In this document: positions 1 to 8,516 of the stretch, in pieces
Numbering within the stretch: position 1 is the stretch's first letter
Layout: the number at the start of each line of letters is the position of its first letter
Assembly: GCF_000425065.1 (NCBI RefSeq)
Contig: NZ_KE384301.1
Span: forward strand, 328,084-392,083
Direction of reading: 5' to 3'
DNA: 64,000 nucleotides
From: Actinomadura rifamycini DSM 43936
Lineage (GTDB): Bacteria > Actinomycetota > Actinomycetes > Streptosporangiales > Streptosporangiaceae
Program-made: the position numbers and the translations under genes
Notes under the pieces: generated by a model
Databases searched by the model: none
What the model was told of the DNA's origin: nothing
The model's input: the letters and a program-made list of their open reading frames with translations, nothing else

Positions 1-760
1 ACTCGACGACCCGCTGTGGCGGCAGTACGCCGTCCACATGGGCGAGGTGCTGCGCGGCGACTTCGGCGACTCGTGGCGGCTCGGCGGCGGCGCGATGGGG
101 GCCGTCCTGGAGCGGTTCCCCGCCACCCTGGCGCTCGCCGCGCTCGCGCTCGTCATCACCCTCGCCGCCGGGTACCCGCTCGGGATGCTGTGCGCCCGCC
201 GGCCGGGCGGGATCCTGGACATGCTGGTGTCCGCAGGCTCGCTGGTCGGCCAGGCCCTGCCGTCGTTCTGGCTCGGCATCGTGCTGATCCTGCTGTTCGC
301 GCGGCAGCTGAACTGGCTGCCGAGCACGGCCGGCGGCGGCCCCGAGGCGGTGATCCTGCCGTCGGTGACGCTCGCCCTGCCGTTCGTCGGATGGCTGGCG
401 CGGCTCGTCCGCAACGGCGCCCTGGAGGAGAGCGGCAAGGACTACGTCCGCACCGCCCGCGCCAAGGGCACCGGCGAGGGGGCCGTGCTGTACGTGCACG
501 TCGCCCGCAACATCGCCCTCCCCGTCGTCACCGTGCTCGGGCTGCTGATGGGCAATTTCATCGCCAACGCCGTGATCATCGAGGTCGTCTTCTCCTGGCC
601 CGGCATCGGCTCGCTGATGGTCGACGCGATCACGAACCGCGACTACGCGGTCGTCGAGGCGGCGATCGTCACGATCACCGTGTCCTACATCGCGCTGAAC
701 CTGCTCGTGGACGTCCTCTGCGTCGCCCTCGACCCTCGTCTCACCCCGGAGTCGGCATGA
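1..760 (+). CDS. ABC transporter permease, DppB/OppB type (5' truncated by window edge)
   Basis: Inner-membrane permease of a peptide/nickel-type ABC importer. The reading frame is already open at base 2 and upstream residues (LDDPLWRQYAVHMGEV) continue out of the window, so the true start lies outside. Visible are about five hydrophobic segments and the binding-protein-dependent permease loop around GKDYVRTARAKG, where the coupling helix contacts the ATPase. The segment GDFGDSW before the first complete helix is typical of DppB proteins. The stop codon overlaps the start of the next permease (ATGA), so the four genes to 3736 form one operon. The substrate-binding protein is not in the window, so the substrate cannot be named. 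Confidence 0.9.
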   Translation, partial: LDDPLWRQYAVHMGEVLRGDFGDSWRLGGGAMGAVLERFPATLALAALALVITLAAGYPLGMLCARRPGGILDMLVSAGSLVGQALPSFWLGIVLILLFARQLNWLPSTAGGGPEAVILPSVTLALPFVGWLARLVRNGALEESGKDYVRTARAKGTGEGAVLYVHVARNIALPVVTVLGLLMGNFIANAVIIEVVFSWPGIGSLMVDAITNRDYAVVEAAIVTITVSYIALNLLVDVLCVALDPRLTPESA

Positions 761-1638
761 GCGCACTCGCCCCCACCGCCACCTCCGCCCCGAAGTCCCG
801 CTTCCGGGTGCCCGCGCTGCCGGCGCGCGCGTGGGCCGGGCTCGCCGTCGTCGGCCTGTTCGTGCTGGCCGCGCTCATCGGGCCGCTGCTGCTGCCGTAC
901 GACCCGGTGGCGACGGACCTGCCGCACCGGCTCCTGCCGCCGGGGTCGCGGCTCGCGGACGGGTCGATCGCCTGGCTCGGCACCGACCAGGTCGGCCGCG
1001 ACATGCTCGCGACGCTGCTCGCCGGGAGCCGGGTATCGCTGCTGGTCGGCGCGGCGACCGTGCTGATCGGCGGCGCCGCCGGCCTGGTCGCCGGGCTCGT
1101 CTCGGGCTACTTCGGCGGCCGGATCGACACGCTGCTGTCGCGCTTCGGGGACGTGCAGCTCGCGTTCCCGTCGATCCTGCTCGCGATCCTCATCGCGGGC
1201 GTCCTCGGCCCGAGCATCACCAACATCGTCATCACGCTGGCCGTGACCCGCTGGGTGGTCTTCGCCCGGGTGGTGCGGGCGTCCGCGCTCGCCACCCGCG
1301 GCCTCGAGTTCGTCGACTCGGCGCGCGTCCTCGGCGCGGGGCACGCCCGGATCCTGTTCCGGCACGTCCTGCCGTCCTGCTGGCAGCCGCTGCTGGTCGC
1401 CGCGACCGTGCAGATCGGCCTGGTGATGGTCGCGGAGGCGTCGCTGAGCTTCCTCGGCCTCGGCATCCCGCCGGACCGGGCGTCGTGGGGCGCGACGGTG
1501 TCGGCGGGCCGCGACTACCTCGGCTCCGCGTGGTGGATCTCGACGATGCCCGCGTTCGCGCTGGCCGCGGTGGTCACCGCGGTGGGCGTCGTCGGCGACG
1601 CGTTCCGGGACCTGACCGACCCCCGGGCCCAGATCTGA
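757..1638 (+). CDS. ABC transporter permease, DppC/OppC type
   Basis: Second permease of the peptide-type importer, 293 residues, the usual DppC length. The start overlaps the preceding stop in an ATGA arrangement, implying translational coupling. The N-terminal tail (about 25 residues) precedes a first membrane helix near residues 28-48, followed by the periplasmic segment with LGTDQVGRDM (a DppC hallmark) and five further helices. The coupling loop is around ALATRGLEFVDSARVLGAG, residues 175-200. It should pair with the upstream permease to form the channel energised by the two ATPases downstream. Confidence 0.93.
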   Translation: MSALAPTATSAPKSRFRVPALPARAWAGLAVVGLFVLAALIGPLLLPYDPVATDLPHRLLPPGSRLADGSIAWLGTDQVGRDMLATLLAGSRVSLLVGAATVLIGGAAGLVAGLVSGYFGGRIDTLLSRFGDVQLAFPSILLAILIAGVLGPSITNIVITLAVTRWVVFARVVRASALATRGLEFVDSARVLGAGHARILFRHVLPSCWQPLLVAATVQIGLVMVAEASLSFLGLGIPPDRASWGATVSAGRDYLGSAWWISTMPAFALAAVVTAVGVVGDAFRDLTDPRAQI

Positions 1639-1649
1639 GAGGAACCGCG

Positions 1650-2699
1650 ATGACCGTTCCAGCCGTTCGTCCCCCGCGGCCGCCGGACGCCGCGGACGTC
1701 GCCGCGGAACTGCGCGACGTGCACATCGGGTTCCGGTCGGGGCGCGACGTCGTCCCGGTCGTCCGGGGCGTCGGGCTGCGCCTGCGGCGCGGCCGGGTGC
1801 TCGCCCTGGTCGGCGAGTCCGGCAGCGGCAAGAGCCTGACCTCCCTCGCGCTGATCGGCCTGCTGCCGCCCGGCGCCGAGATCACCGCGGGCGCCGTCCT
1901 GCTCGACGGCGAGGACACCGCCGGGTTCTCCGCCCGGCGGTGGCGGGAGGCGCGCGGCGACCGCGTCGCGATGGTCTTCCAGGACCCGATGGCCGCGCTG
2001 AACCCGGGCTTCACCGTCGGCCGGCAGATCGCCGAGCCGTTCCGGCGGCGGCTCGGCCTCGGCAGGCGCGAGGCCCGCGAGCGGGCCGTCGCGCTGATGC
2101 GCGAGGTCGGCATCGCCGACGCCGAGTCCCGCTACGACGACCACCCGCACGAGTTCTCCGGCGGCATGCGGCAGCGCGCCGTGATCGCGATGGCGCTGGC
2201 GCTCGGCCCGTCCGTCCTGCTCGCCGACGAGCCCACCACCGCCCTGGACGTCACCGTGCAGGCGCAGATCCTGCGGCTGCTCGCGCGGCGGCAGCAGGAG
2301 TCGGACCTCGCGACGCTGCTGGTGTCGCACGACCTCGGCGTCGTCGCGAAGGTGGCGCAGGAGGTCGCCGTCATGTACGCGGGCCGCATCGTGGAGCGGG
2401 GCCCGCTGGACGCCGTCTACACCCGGCCCGCGCACCCCTACACGCTCGGTCTGCTGGAGGCCATGCCGGACGCGCGGGAGGGCGGGCGGCTGAAGCCGAT
2501 CCCGGGCGCGCCGCCGGACCCGCGCCGCCCGCCGGGCGGGTGCGCGTTCCACCCGCGCTGCCCGTTCGCGACGGACGTGTGCCGGACCGAGGACCCGCCC
2601 GCCACCGAGGACGGCGACCGCGCCGTCGCCTGCCACCACGCCGACGAGGTGACCGCGTCCCGGCCCGCGGCCGCCCGGAGCACCGAGGAGCCACGATGA
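1650..2699 (+). CDS. Oligopeptide/dipeptide ABC transporter ATP-binding protein (DppD/OppD type)
   Basis: First ATPase of the importer, 349 residues. Walker A GESGSGKS lies near residue 55, the Q-loop region VFQDPMAALNPG near 110, the ABC signature FSGGMRQR near 168 and Walker B LLADEPTTALD near 190. The C-terminal oligopeptide-transporter tail carries the typical Cys cluster (GGCAFHPRCPF, then a further Cys), around residues 295-315. An SD-like GAGAGGAACC precedes the ATG. The stop overlaps the next ATPase start (ATGA), so two different ATPases are made in equal register, as in dpp/opp operons. Confidence 0.95.
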   Translation: MTVPAVRPPRPPDAADVAAELRDVHIGFRSGRDVVPVVRGVGLRLRRGRVLALVGESGSGKSLTSLALIGLLPPGAEITAGAVLLDGEDTAGFSARRWREARGDRVAMVFQDPMAALNPGFTVGRQIAEPFRRRLGLGRREARERAVALMREVGIADAESRYDDHPHEFSGGMRQRAVIAMALALGPSVLLADEPTTALDVTVQAQILRLLARRQQESDLATLLVSHDLGVVAKVAQEVAVMYAGRIVERGPLDAVYTRPAHPYTLGLLEAMPDAREGGRLKPIPGAPPDPRRPPGGCAFHPRCPFATDVCRTEDPPATEDGDRAVACHHADEVTASRPAAARSTEEPR

Positions 2700-3736
2700 C
2701 GACCACCGCGCGGGACACCGGGCACGTCCTGAAGGTCAGCGGCCTGGTGGCCGGGTACGAGCGGCCCGGCCGGCACGGCTTCGGGCGGCGGCGGGTGCCG
2801 GTCGTCGCGGGCGTGGACCTGGCCGTCCGGGCGGGCCGGACGCTCGGCGTCGTCGGCGAGTCGGGGTGCGGCAAGTCGACCCTGGCGCGGGCCGTCGTGG
2901 GGCTGCGGCCGGCGTTCGCCGGGTCGATCGAGTTCGCCGGGACCGACCTGGCGTCCGTCCCGGCGCGGCGGCGGCGCCGGCTGAGCCGCGACCTGCAGAT
3001 GGTGTTCCAGGACCCCTACACGTCGCTGAACCCGAGGATGACGGTCGCCGCCGTCGTCGCGGAGGGCTGGCGCGTCCATCCCGGGATCGTGCCGCGCGCG
3101 CGGGAGGCCGCCGAGGTGGCGCGGCTGCTCGAGATGGTCGGGCTGCGTCCCGACCACGGGTCGCGGCGCCTGCACGAGCTGTCCGGCGGCCAGTGCCAGC
3201 GCGTCGCCATCGCGCGGGCGCTGGCGCTGCGGCCCAAGCTGATCGTGTGCGACGAGGCCGTGTCCGCGCTGGACGTCTCGGTCCGCGCGCAGATCCTCAA
3301 CCTGCTCGCCGACCTGCAGGCCGAGCTGGGCGTCGCGTACCTGTTCATCTCCCACGACCTGGACGTGGTCCGGCACGTCGCGGACGACGTGGCGGTCATG
3401 TACCTCGGGACGATCGTCGAGCAGGGGACCGCCGCGGACGTGCTCGGCGACCCGCAGCACCCGTACACGCGGGCGCTGGTGTCGGCCGCGCCGTCCGTCC
3501 ACGACCGGCCGGACCACGACGCGCGGGAGATCGTCCTCGGCGGGGAGGTGCCGTCGCCGGCGTCGCCGCCGGGCGGCTGCCGGTTCCGGACCCGCTGCTA
3601 CATGGCCGCCGCGGTGTGCGCCGAGCGGGCGCCGGAACCGGTCCGGCGGGACGGGCTGCCGCAGGAGGTGGCCTGCCATTTCGCGGACTCCTCCGGCGGC
3701 ACCGCCCCGCGCGGACCGGGTCAGGCGCGGCCGTAG
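2696..3736 (+). CDS. Oligopeptide/dipeptide ABC transporter ATP-binding protein (DppF/OppF type)
   Basis: Second ATPase of the importer, 346 residues. Walker A GESGCGKST is near residue 53, the Q-loop VFQDPYTSLNPRM near 105, the signature LSGGQCQR near 161 and Walker B LIVCDEAVSALD near 182. The Cys-containing tail GGCRFRTRCYM is near residues 292-303. It starts inside the last codons of the upstream ATPase (ATGA). Its 3' end overlaps the 3' end of the convergent cupin gene by 16 bases, so there is no room for a conventional terminator between the two transcription units. Confidence 0.95.
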   Translation: MTTTARDTGHVLKVSGLVAGYERPGRHGFGRRRVPVVAGVDLAVRAGRTLGVVGESGCGKSTLARAVVGLRPAFAGSIEFAGTDLASVPARRRRRLSRDLQMVFQDPYTSLNPRMTVAAVVAEGWRVHPGIVPRAREAAEVARLLEMVGLRPDHGSRRLHELSGGQCQRVAIARALALRPKLIVCDEAVSALDVSVRAQILNLLADLQAELGVAYLFISHDLDVVRHVADDVAVMYLGTIVEQGTAADVLGDPQHPYTRALVSAAPSVHDRPDHDAREIVLGGEVPSPASPPGGCRFRTRCYMAAAVCAERAPEPVRRDGLPQEVACHFADSSGGTAPRGPGQARP

Positions 3737-4116
3737 GAGTCCTCGAGGCGCTCGATGTCGTCCTCGTCGAAGTGCCCGAACGCGATCTCCATGACCCGCA
3801 CGGCGGGGCCGTCCGAGCTCAGCCGGTGCGTCTCCCCGGCGCGGATGAACACCCGCTCCCCCACCTGCGGCAGGATGCGGCGGCCCGCCACCTCGAAGAC
3901 CGCGCCGGGGTCGAGGGCGACCCACAGCTCGTCGCGGTCGCGGTGCCGCTGCAGGCTGAGGCGCTGCCCCGGCTCCACGTGGATCAGCTTCACCGTGGAC
4001 GGCTCGTTGAGCGTGAAGCGCTCGAAGCCGCCCCAGGGCCGCCGCTCGGTCTCGATCTCCGGCGCCGGGCGCAGGTCGGCGTCGGCGGCCGGGTCGGGTC
4101 GCAGGTCGGTCTGCAC
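3721..4116 (-). CDS. Cupin protein, mannose-6-phosphate isomerase type II-like
   Basis: Single-domain cupin of about 131 residues resembling the C-terminal sugar-phosphate isomerase domain of GDP-mannose pyrophosphorylase/phosphomannose isomerase proteins. Diagnostic segments are RPWGGFERF, PGQRLSLQRHRDRDELWVAL (metal-binding His/Glu) and the second cupin motif FIRAGETHRLSSDGP. It may catalyse or sense a sugar-phosphate or act as a small metal cupin; no substrate is visible. The GTG at 4116 has GAGG five bases upstream; a GTG at 4122 overlapping the polyphosphate kinase stop is the alternative. It follows the shortened ppk gene directly and is probably co-transcribed. Confidence 0.8.
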   Translation of the reverse strand: MQTDLRPDPAADADLRPAPEIETERRPWGGFERFTLNEPSTVKLIHVEPGQRLSLQRHRDRDELWVALDPGAVFEVAGRRILPQVGERVFIRAGETHRLSSDGPAVRVMEIAFGHFDEDDIERLEDSYGRA

Positions 4117-4118
4117 AG

Positions 4119-5879
4119 TCACCTCGGGGATTCTGGTTCGCGGAACACCCCGGGCCGCAGCGCGCATATGCCGCGCACCCACACGTCGACCGGGACGCCC
4201 GCGCGCGACGCCCGGTACAGCGCGTCGATGACGACCTCGTCGACGAGCGAGTTGCACTTGACGCGGACCCGCGCCGGATGCCCGCCGCGGTGGTTGTCGA
4301 TCTCGTGCTCGATGCGCTGGACGAGCCCCGACCGCAGGCTGTGCGGCGCGACCAGCAGCCGGTGGTAGGAGCCCTGCCGCGAGTAGCCGGTGAGGTGGTT
4401 GAACAGGGCGCTGACGTCCTCGCCGACCTCCGCGTCCGCCGTCAGCAGCCCGAAGTCCTCGTACAGGCGGGCCGTCTTCGGGTGGTAGTTGCCGGTGCCG
4501 ATGTGGCAGTAGCGGCGCAGGACGCCGTCCGGGTCCTGCCGGACGACGAGCGCCAGCTTGCAGTGCGTCTTGAGCCCGACGAACCCGTAGACGACGTGGC
4601 AGCCCGCGGTCTCCAGCTTGCGCGCCCACGCGATGTTGGCGCGCTCGTCGAACCGCGCCTTCAGTTCCACCACCACGACGACCTGCTTACCCGCTTCGGC
4701 CGCACTCATGAGCGCGTCCACGATCGGGGAGTCGCCGCTCGTCCGGTACAGGGTCTGCTTGATCGCCAGGACGCGCGGGTCGGCCGCGGCGTCCTCGATG
4801 AGCCGCTGCACGGTCGTCGTGAACGAGTCGTACGGGTGCTGGACGAGCACGTCCCGCTCGCGGATCGCGCCGAAGACGCTCGCGTCCTCGGGGAGCGCCT
4901 CCTTCGACGGGACGAACGGCGGGTACTTCAGGTCCGGCCGGTCGAGGTCGGCGATCGCGGCGAGCCCGCCGAGGTCGAGCGGCCCGCCCACCCGGTAGAT
5001 CTGGCCCTCCTCGATCGCCAGCTCGGTCGTCAGCAGCTCCAGGACGCCCGCGGAGATCGACTCCTCGACCTCCAGCCGGACGACGGGCCCGAACCGGCGC
5101 CGCAGCAGCTCCCGCTCGAGCGCCTGCAGCAGCCCCTCGCTGATGTCCTCGTCGATCTCGAGGTCCTGGTTGCGGGTGACGCGGAACGCGTGGTGCTCGA
5201 CGACCTCCATGCCGACGAACAGCTGCCCGAGGTGCGCGGCGATGACGTCCTCGAGCGGGGTGAACCGGTCGGGGGACGCCTCGATGAAGCGGGGCAGCAG
5301 CGGCGGGACCTTGACGCGCGCGAACATCGTGGCGTCGGTCTCCGGGTCCCGGACGATGACGGCCAGGTTCAGCGACAGGCCCGAGATGTACGGGAACGGG
5401 TGCGCGGAGTCGACGACCAGCGGCGTCAGCACGGGGTAGATGCGGTCGCGGAAGAACCGCCGCAGCCGCTCCTGCTCGGTCTCCGCCAGTTCGTCCCAGC
5501 GCAGCAGGTCGATGCCCTCCTTGCCGAGGGCGGGGCGGATCTCGTCGCGGAAGCAGGCCGCGTGCCGCAGCATCAGCTCGTGCGCGACCGTCCCGGTGCG
5601 CTCCAGCACCTCGCGCGGCTGCCGCCCGCTGGCGGACTGCACGGCCAGGCCGGTCGCCATCCGGCGCGCGAGGCCGGCGACCCGGACCATGAAGAACTCG
5701 TCGAGGTTGCTGGAGAAGATCGACAGGAAGCGGACGCGTTCCAGGAGGGGGAGCGCCGGGTCCTCGGCGAGTTCCAGAACGCGCTGGTTGAAGCGGAGCC
5801 AGCTCTCCTCCCGGTCGAGGAAGCGGTCGTCGGGCAGCGCCTCACCGGAACGGGGGATGTGTCCTGGGTTGACGGTCAT
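4119..5879 (-). CDS. ppk: Polyphosphate kinase PPK1, C-terminally truncated
   Basis: Transfers the terminal phosphate of ATP to polyphosphate, in complexes at the membrane or with the RNA degradosome. The N and head domains are intact: FLDREESWLRFNQRVLELA near residue 20, SIFSSNLDEFFMVRVAGL near 50, then the first phospholipase-D-like domain with KTHCKLALVVRQ near 435, matching the autophosphorylated His of the family, and HIGTGNYHPKTARLYEDFG. The protein stops at 586 residues just after RGICALRPGV. Family members run on for another 100 or so residues that include the second catalytic His (FLEHSR motif). That segment is absent in all frames and the cupin gene begins immediately. Activity is therefore doubtful. 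Confidence 0.92.
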   Translation of the reverse strand: MTVNPGHIPRSGEALPDDRFLDREESWLRFNQRVLELAEDPALPLLERVRFLSIFSSNLDEFFMVRVAGLARRMATGLAVQSASGRQPREVLERTGTVAHELMLRHAACFRDEIRPALGKEGIDLLRWDELAETEQERLRRFFRDRIYPVLTPLVVDSAHPFPYISGLSLNLAVIVRDPETDATMFARVKVPPLLPRFIEASPDRFTPLEDVIAAHLGQLFVGMEVVEHHAFRVTRNQDLEIDEDISEGLLQALERELLRRRFGPVVRLEVEESISAGVLELLTTELAIEEGQIYRVGGPLDLGGLAAIADLDRPDLKYPPFVPSKEALPEDASVFGAIRERDVLVQHPYDSFTTTVQRLIEDAAADPRVLAIKQTLYRTSGDSPIVDALMSAAEAGKQVVVVVELKARFDERANIAWARKLETAGCHVVYGFVGLKTHCKLALVVRQDPDGVLRRYCHIGTGNYHPKTARLYEDFGLLTADAEVGEDVSALFNHLTGYSRQGSYHRLLVAPHSLRSGLVQRIEHEIDNHRGGHPARVRVKCNSLVDEVVIDALYRASRAGVPVDVWVRGICALRPGVFREPESPR

Positions 5880-5896
5880 GTTCGTATTTTCCCTGA

Positions 5897-5918
5897 CCAA
5901 GATGAACGGCTGCGGAAC
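5897..5918 (-). promoter_or_regulatory. Putative PHO box (PhoP direct repeats) upstream of ppk
   Basis: On the minus strand two 11-base units GTTCCGCAGCC and GTTCATCTTGG lie head to tail, sharing GTTC in the same register. Streptomyces PhoP boxes are 11-base direct repeats built on GTTCACC, and ppk is a known PhoP target there. The site ends 18 bases before the ppk start codon. A third, weak unit may follow. Only two repeats with partial matches are visible, so this is a candidate only. Confidence 0.4.
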
Positions 5919-6177
5919 ACGCGGGGTGCCGAAGAGTCAGACACCGTAGATCGTGCCCGTGGTTCCCGCTGATCACTCCGCCGCCCGGCCGCCGATACGG
6001 AACGTCGCCGCCCGCTCGCGCGCCGACTCCGCGCCCCGGGACCGTCCGGACCGTCCCCCGGCGACGGCCCGGCGGCGGCCCGGCGAGGCCCTGCATGCCC
6101 GGTCGCGCCGGGCGGGCTTGCGCGCCTTCTAAAACAAGGGTGCCGTTTTGTCAGACCCTTGGGTAATCATCTTTGTT

Positions 6178-6495
6178 ATGAGCAGAGACACCCATCCGGG
6201 GGCGCAGTGCCCGCACTGCCGAACACATCTCGCGCTCGTCCCCCTGTCCGCAAATGGCACGACCGGCCCCGCACTCCCCGTCGTCCTCAAGGAGGAATGG
6301 CAGCCTCCCCCCGTCTCCGAGGTGCTCGCGGTATACGCCGGGCGCGCCGTCGACACCGCGACCGCCGCCCGCGGCGCCGCCAAGGCGAGGGAAAGTCTGA
6401 ACCGCGCCCGCACCGCCGCGGCCCAGCGCAGGGCCGCACAGAAATCCGCCCGGCACCGCGCCCGGGCCACGACTCCGACCCCTAAGAGCGCCTGA
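6178..6495 (+). CDS. Small hypothetical protein with CPHC motif
   Basis: About 105 residues, not recognised. The N-terminus has one CxxC pair (AQCPHCRTHLAL), a possible half zinc knuckle. The middle contains KEEWQPPPVSEVLAVYAGRAV, and the C-terminal half is a basic Ala/Arg-rich helix (AKARESLNRARTAAAQRR). The ATG at 6178 is preferred over a TTG at 6148. A GGGTAA at 6161-6166, similar to the -10 of stress (SigB-like) promoters in actinobacteria, ends 12 bases before this ATG, suggesting a very short leader; the spacing to the GTTT at 6145 is short for that class. Coding on this strand is favoured but not certain. Confidence 0.5.
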   Translation: MSRDTHPGAQCPHCRTHLALVPLSANGTTGPALPVVLKEEWQPPPVSEVLAVYAGRAVDTATAARGAAKARESLNRARTAAAQRRAAQKSARHRARATTPTPKSA

Positions 6496-6608
6496 TCACA
6501 TACCGATCACGCAGCCGCGCGAGCGGCCGCGAGAGTTGACGCGCCAAGGGACGGCGCCCGGCCGGTGGCCGAGGCACCGCCCCTGCGATTACCGATGCCC
6601 GGAACAGA

Positions 6609-7778
6609 TCAGCGCGGTGCCGAGTCCGTCCATTCCATCGCCGTGACGGCGGCGGAACTCAGCACCGTTCCCGCGGCCCGCTCCACGCCCGCCGCGGGCT
6701 TCAGCAGCACCTGCTCGTCCGCCAGCGCCCGGCCGGACGCCGGGTCGATGACGAGCCGGTGCCGGATCGTCCCGAGCGGCGTGTCCTCGTCGATCGCCAC
6801 GCCCTGGCCCGTCCGGCCCCGCGAGTCCGTGACCTCGCCCGCACCCTCGACGGACTCCAGCCCGGCCAGCATCCGGAACGCCGCCGCCCGCACCCGCGGC
6901 TCGACCGGCATGTCCGTCACCAGCCCCACCGACGTCCGGAAGAGCCACGCGTCGGCCTCCATCGGCCGGGACGACGACTCCGTGTCGTGCCCCTCGTACC
7001 AGCGCAGCAGCTCGGCCTTCAGCTCCGCCGGGTCGGCCGGAAGCGCCCGCAGGTCCTTCATCGTCACGTTCCGGCCGAGCCAGAACACCTTGTCCCCGTC
7101 GACGAGCGGGGAGCTGGACGTCTCCACCCGGCCGGGCGCGGTCGTCACCCGCAGCGGCTTCAGCTTCCCCCCGCCGGGCGTGGTGGGCACCTCGACGGAG
7201 AACGCCGACGGCGACCCCGCGCGCCGCCAGGCCGCCGCGTCCGCCGGCGTCGCCGCCCGCGCCCCGAGCTCCCGCTGCCGCGACCGGACCTCGCCCCCCG
7301 GCTCCCGCGGCGTCCAGGACTCGTGCTCGGAGCCGACGGCGATCGTGTACCGCGCCCCCGGCTCGCCCACCTCGTAGTACCGGGTGTCGACCTTGGCCAC
7401 CCGCCAGAACGCGCCCGCCCCGGCGGGCCGGGCCTCGGTCTTCGCGGCGGCCGCGAGCAGCACCGTCCCGGCGTCGAGCGTCCGGACCGGGCCCCCGGCG
7501 ACGGACGTCCCGGCGCCCGGGTCCGCGTCGTCGGCCGCGGGCAGGGACACCGCGACCAGCGCGGCGGCGACCGCCGCGCCCGCGAGGCCCAGCCCCCACA
7601 CCGGCCGCCACCGGCGCGCCGCCGTGCGGGGGAGCGGCACCGCCCGCCCGGCCGCCCCGCCGGGGCCGCCCGCCATCGCCCGCGCCAGCTCGGCGCGCCG
7701 GACCTCCGGGTCGACCGGAGCGTCCGGGGCCAGCTCGTCCGGGCGCGCCTCGCGCAGCGTCCGCAGCACGTCGCTCAT
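6609..7778 (-). CDS. CU044_5270 family membrane protein, partner of the sigma factor
   Basis: About 389 residues: an N-terminal cytoplasmic part starting MSDVLRTLREARPDELAPD, one transmembrane segment around residues 58-77 (WGLGLAGAAVAAALVAVSL), and a long extracytoplasmic domain with FWRVAKVDTRYYEVG and a C-terminal AALSS-type ending. This layout is that of the CU044_5270 proteins encoded next to ECF-like sigma factors in Actinomadura-type genomes. It probably acts as an anti-sigma or sensing partner; that role is inferred from position and topology. Its start overlaps the sigma factor stop (ATGA), so the pair is translationally coupled. Confidence 0.85.
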   Translation of the reverse strand: MSDVLRTLREARPDELAPDAPVDPEVRRAELARAMAGGPGGAAGRAVPLPRTAARRWRPVWGLGLAGAAVAAALVAVSLPAADDADPGAGTSVAGGPVRTLDAGTVLLAAAAKTEARPAGAGAFWRVAKVDTRYYEVGEPGARYTIAVGSEHESWTPREPGGEVRSRQRELGARAATPADAAAWRRAGSPSAFSVEVPTTPGGGKLKPLRVTTAPGRVETSSSPLVDGDKVFWLGRNVTMKDLRALPADPAELKAELLRWYEGHDTESSSRPMEADAWLFRTSVGLVTDMPVEPRVRAAAFRMLAGLESVEGAGEVTDSRGRTGQGVAIDEDTPLGTIRHRLVIDPASGRALADEQVLLKPAAGVERAAGTVLSSAAVTAMEWTDSAPR

Positions 7779-8347
7779 GACAGTTCCTCCCTGATGATCC
7801 CCACTCGCGGACGCTCCCCCGGTCCCGTCCGGTCCGGTTCGGCGCCCTCCTCGACCGCCCTGACCAGGCGCCGCCGCGCCCGGTGCAGCCGCACGCGCAG
7901 CGCCGCCGCCGAGCAGCCCACCACCTTGGCCGCGTCCCTCGGGGCGAGCCCCTGCCACGCGACCAGGATCAGCACCTCCCGGTCGGCGTCCGGCAGCGCG
8001 GCCATCGCGCGCAGCACCGCGAGGCGCTCGGCCACCTCCTCGCCGACGTCGCCGCGGGGCCGCGGCGCCCGGCGCTCCAGTTCCGCCGCGAACGCCGCGC
8101 GCCGGGCCTCGGCCCGGTGGTCGGCGCGCAGCACGTTCCGCGCGACGCCGAGCAGCCACGGCAGCGGCGGGTCGGGCACGTCGGCCAGGCGCCGCCACGC
8201 CACCGTGAAGGTCTCGCTCACCACCTCGTCCGCGACCTGCCGCCCGGCACGGCTCGCCGCGTACGCCCACACGCGCTGCCTGCACGTGTCGTACATCGCG
8301 GTGAACCGCCGCCGGTCGGCGTCCTGATCGGGGGCTTCGTCCGCCAC
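7775..8347 (-). CDS. RNA polymerase sigma factor, sigma-70/ECF family
   Basis: About 190 residues. Region 2 spans roughly 15-80 (RRFTAMYDTCRQRVWAYA, then DEVVSETFTVAWRRL and PWLLGVARNVLRADHR); region 4 lies near 115-165, with LPDADREVLILVAWQGLAPRDAA followed by a helix-turn-helix GCSAAALRVRLHRARRRL. The GTG at 8347 is chosen because GGAGGA sits seven bases upstream; a longer frame to 8410 exists without such support. It directs RNA polymerase to an unknown regulon and is probably held by the downstream membrane partner. Confidence 0.9.
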   Translation of the reverse strand: MADEAPDQDADRRRFTAMYDTCRQRVWAYAASRAGRQVADEVVSETFTVAWRRLADVPDPPLPWLLGVARNVLRADHRAEARRAAFAAELERRAPRPRGDVGEEVAERLAVLRAMAALPDADREVLILVAWQGLAPRDAAKVVGCSAAALRVRLHRARRRLVRAVEEGAEPDRTGPGERPRVGIIREELS

Positions 8348-8516
8348 CGTGGGCTCCTCCGTCCGCCAGGTGTGTGTTCCGTCACGAGGTAGTGGCACGG
8401 GGGGCACCATCGTTACGGGGGTGTCCCGGACTCGCGGGCACTGCCTCTAATATTTGCTCGACTGCAAGGAAGAGCCTGTTCGCCGAGTCCTCCCCCTGGG
8501 GCTAAGGAGCTGAGCC

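Noticed and set aside
6129..6470. Minus-strand frame covering the small CPHC protein
   Set aside because: Its only appealing feature is Ala/Arg composition. The plus-strand frame has a CxxC motif and promoter-like element, so plus is favoured, though neither is certain.
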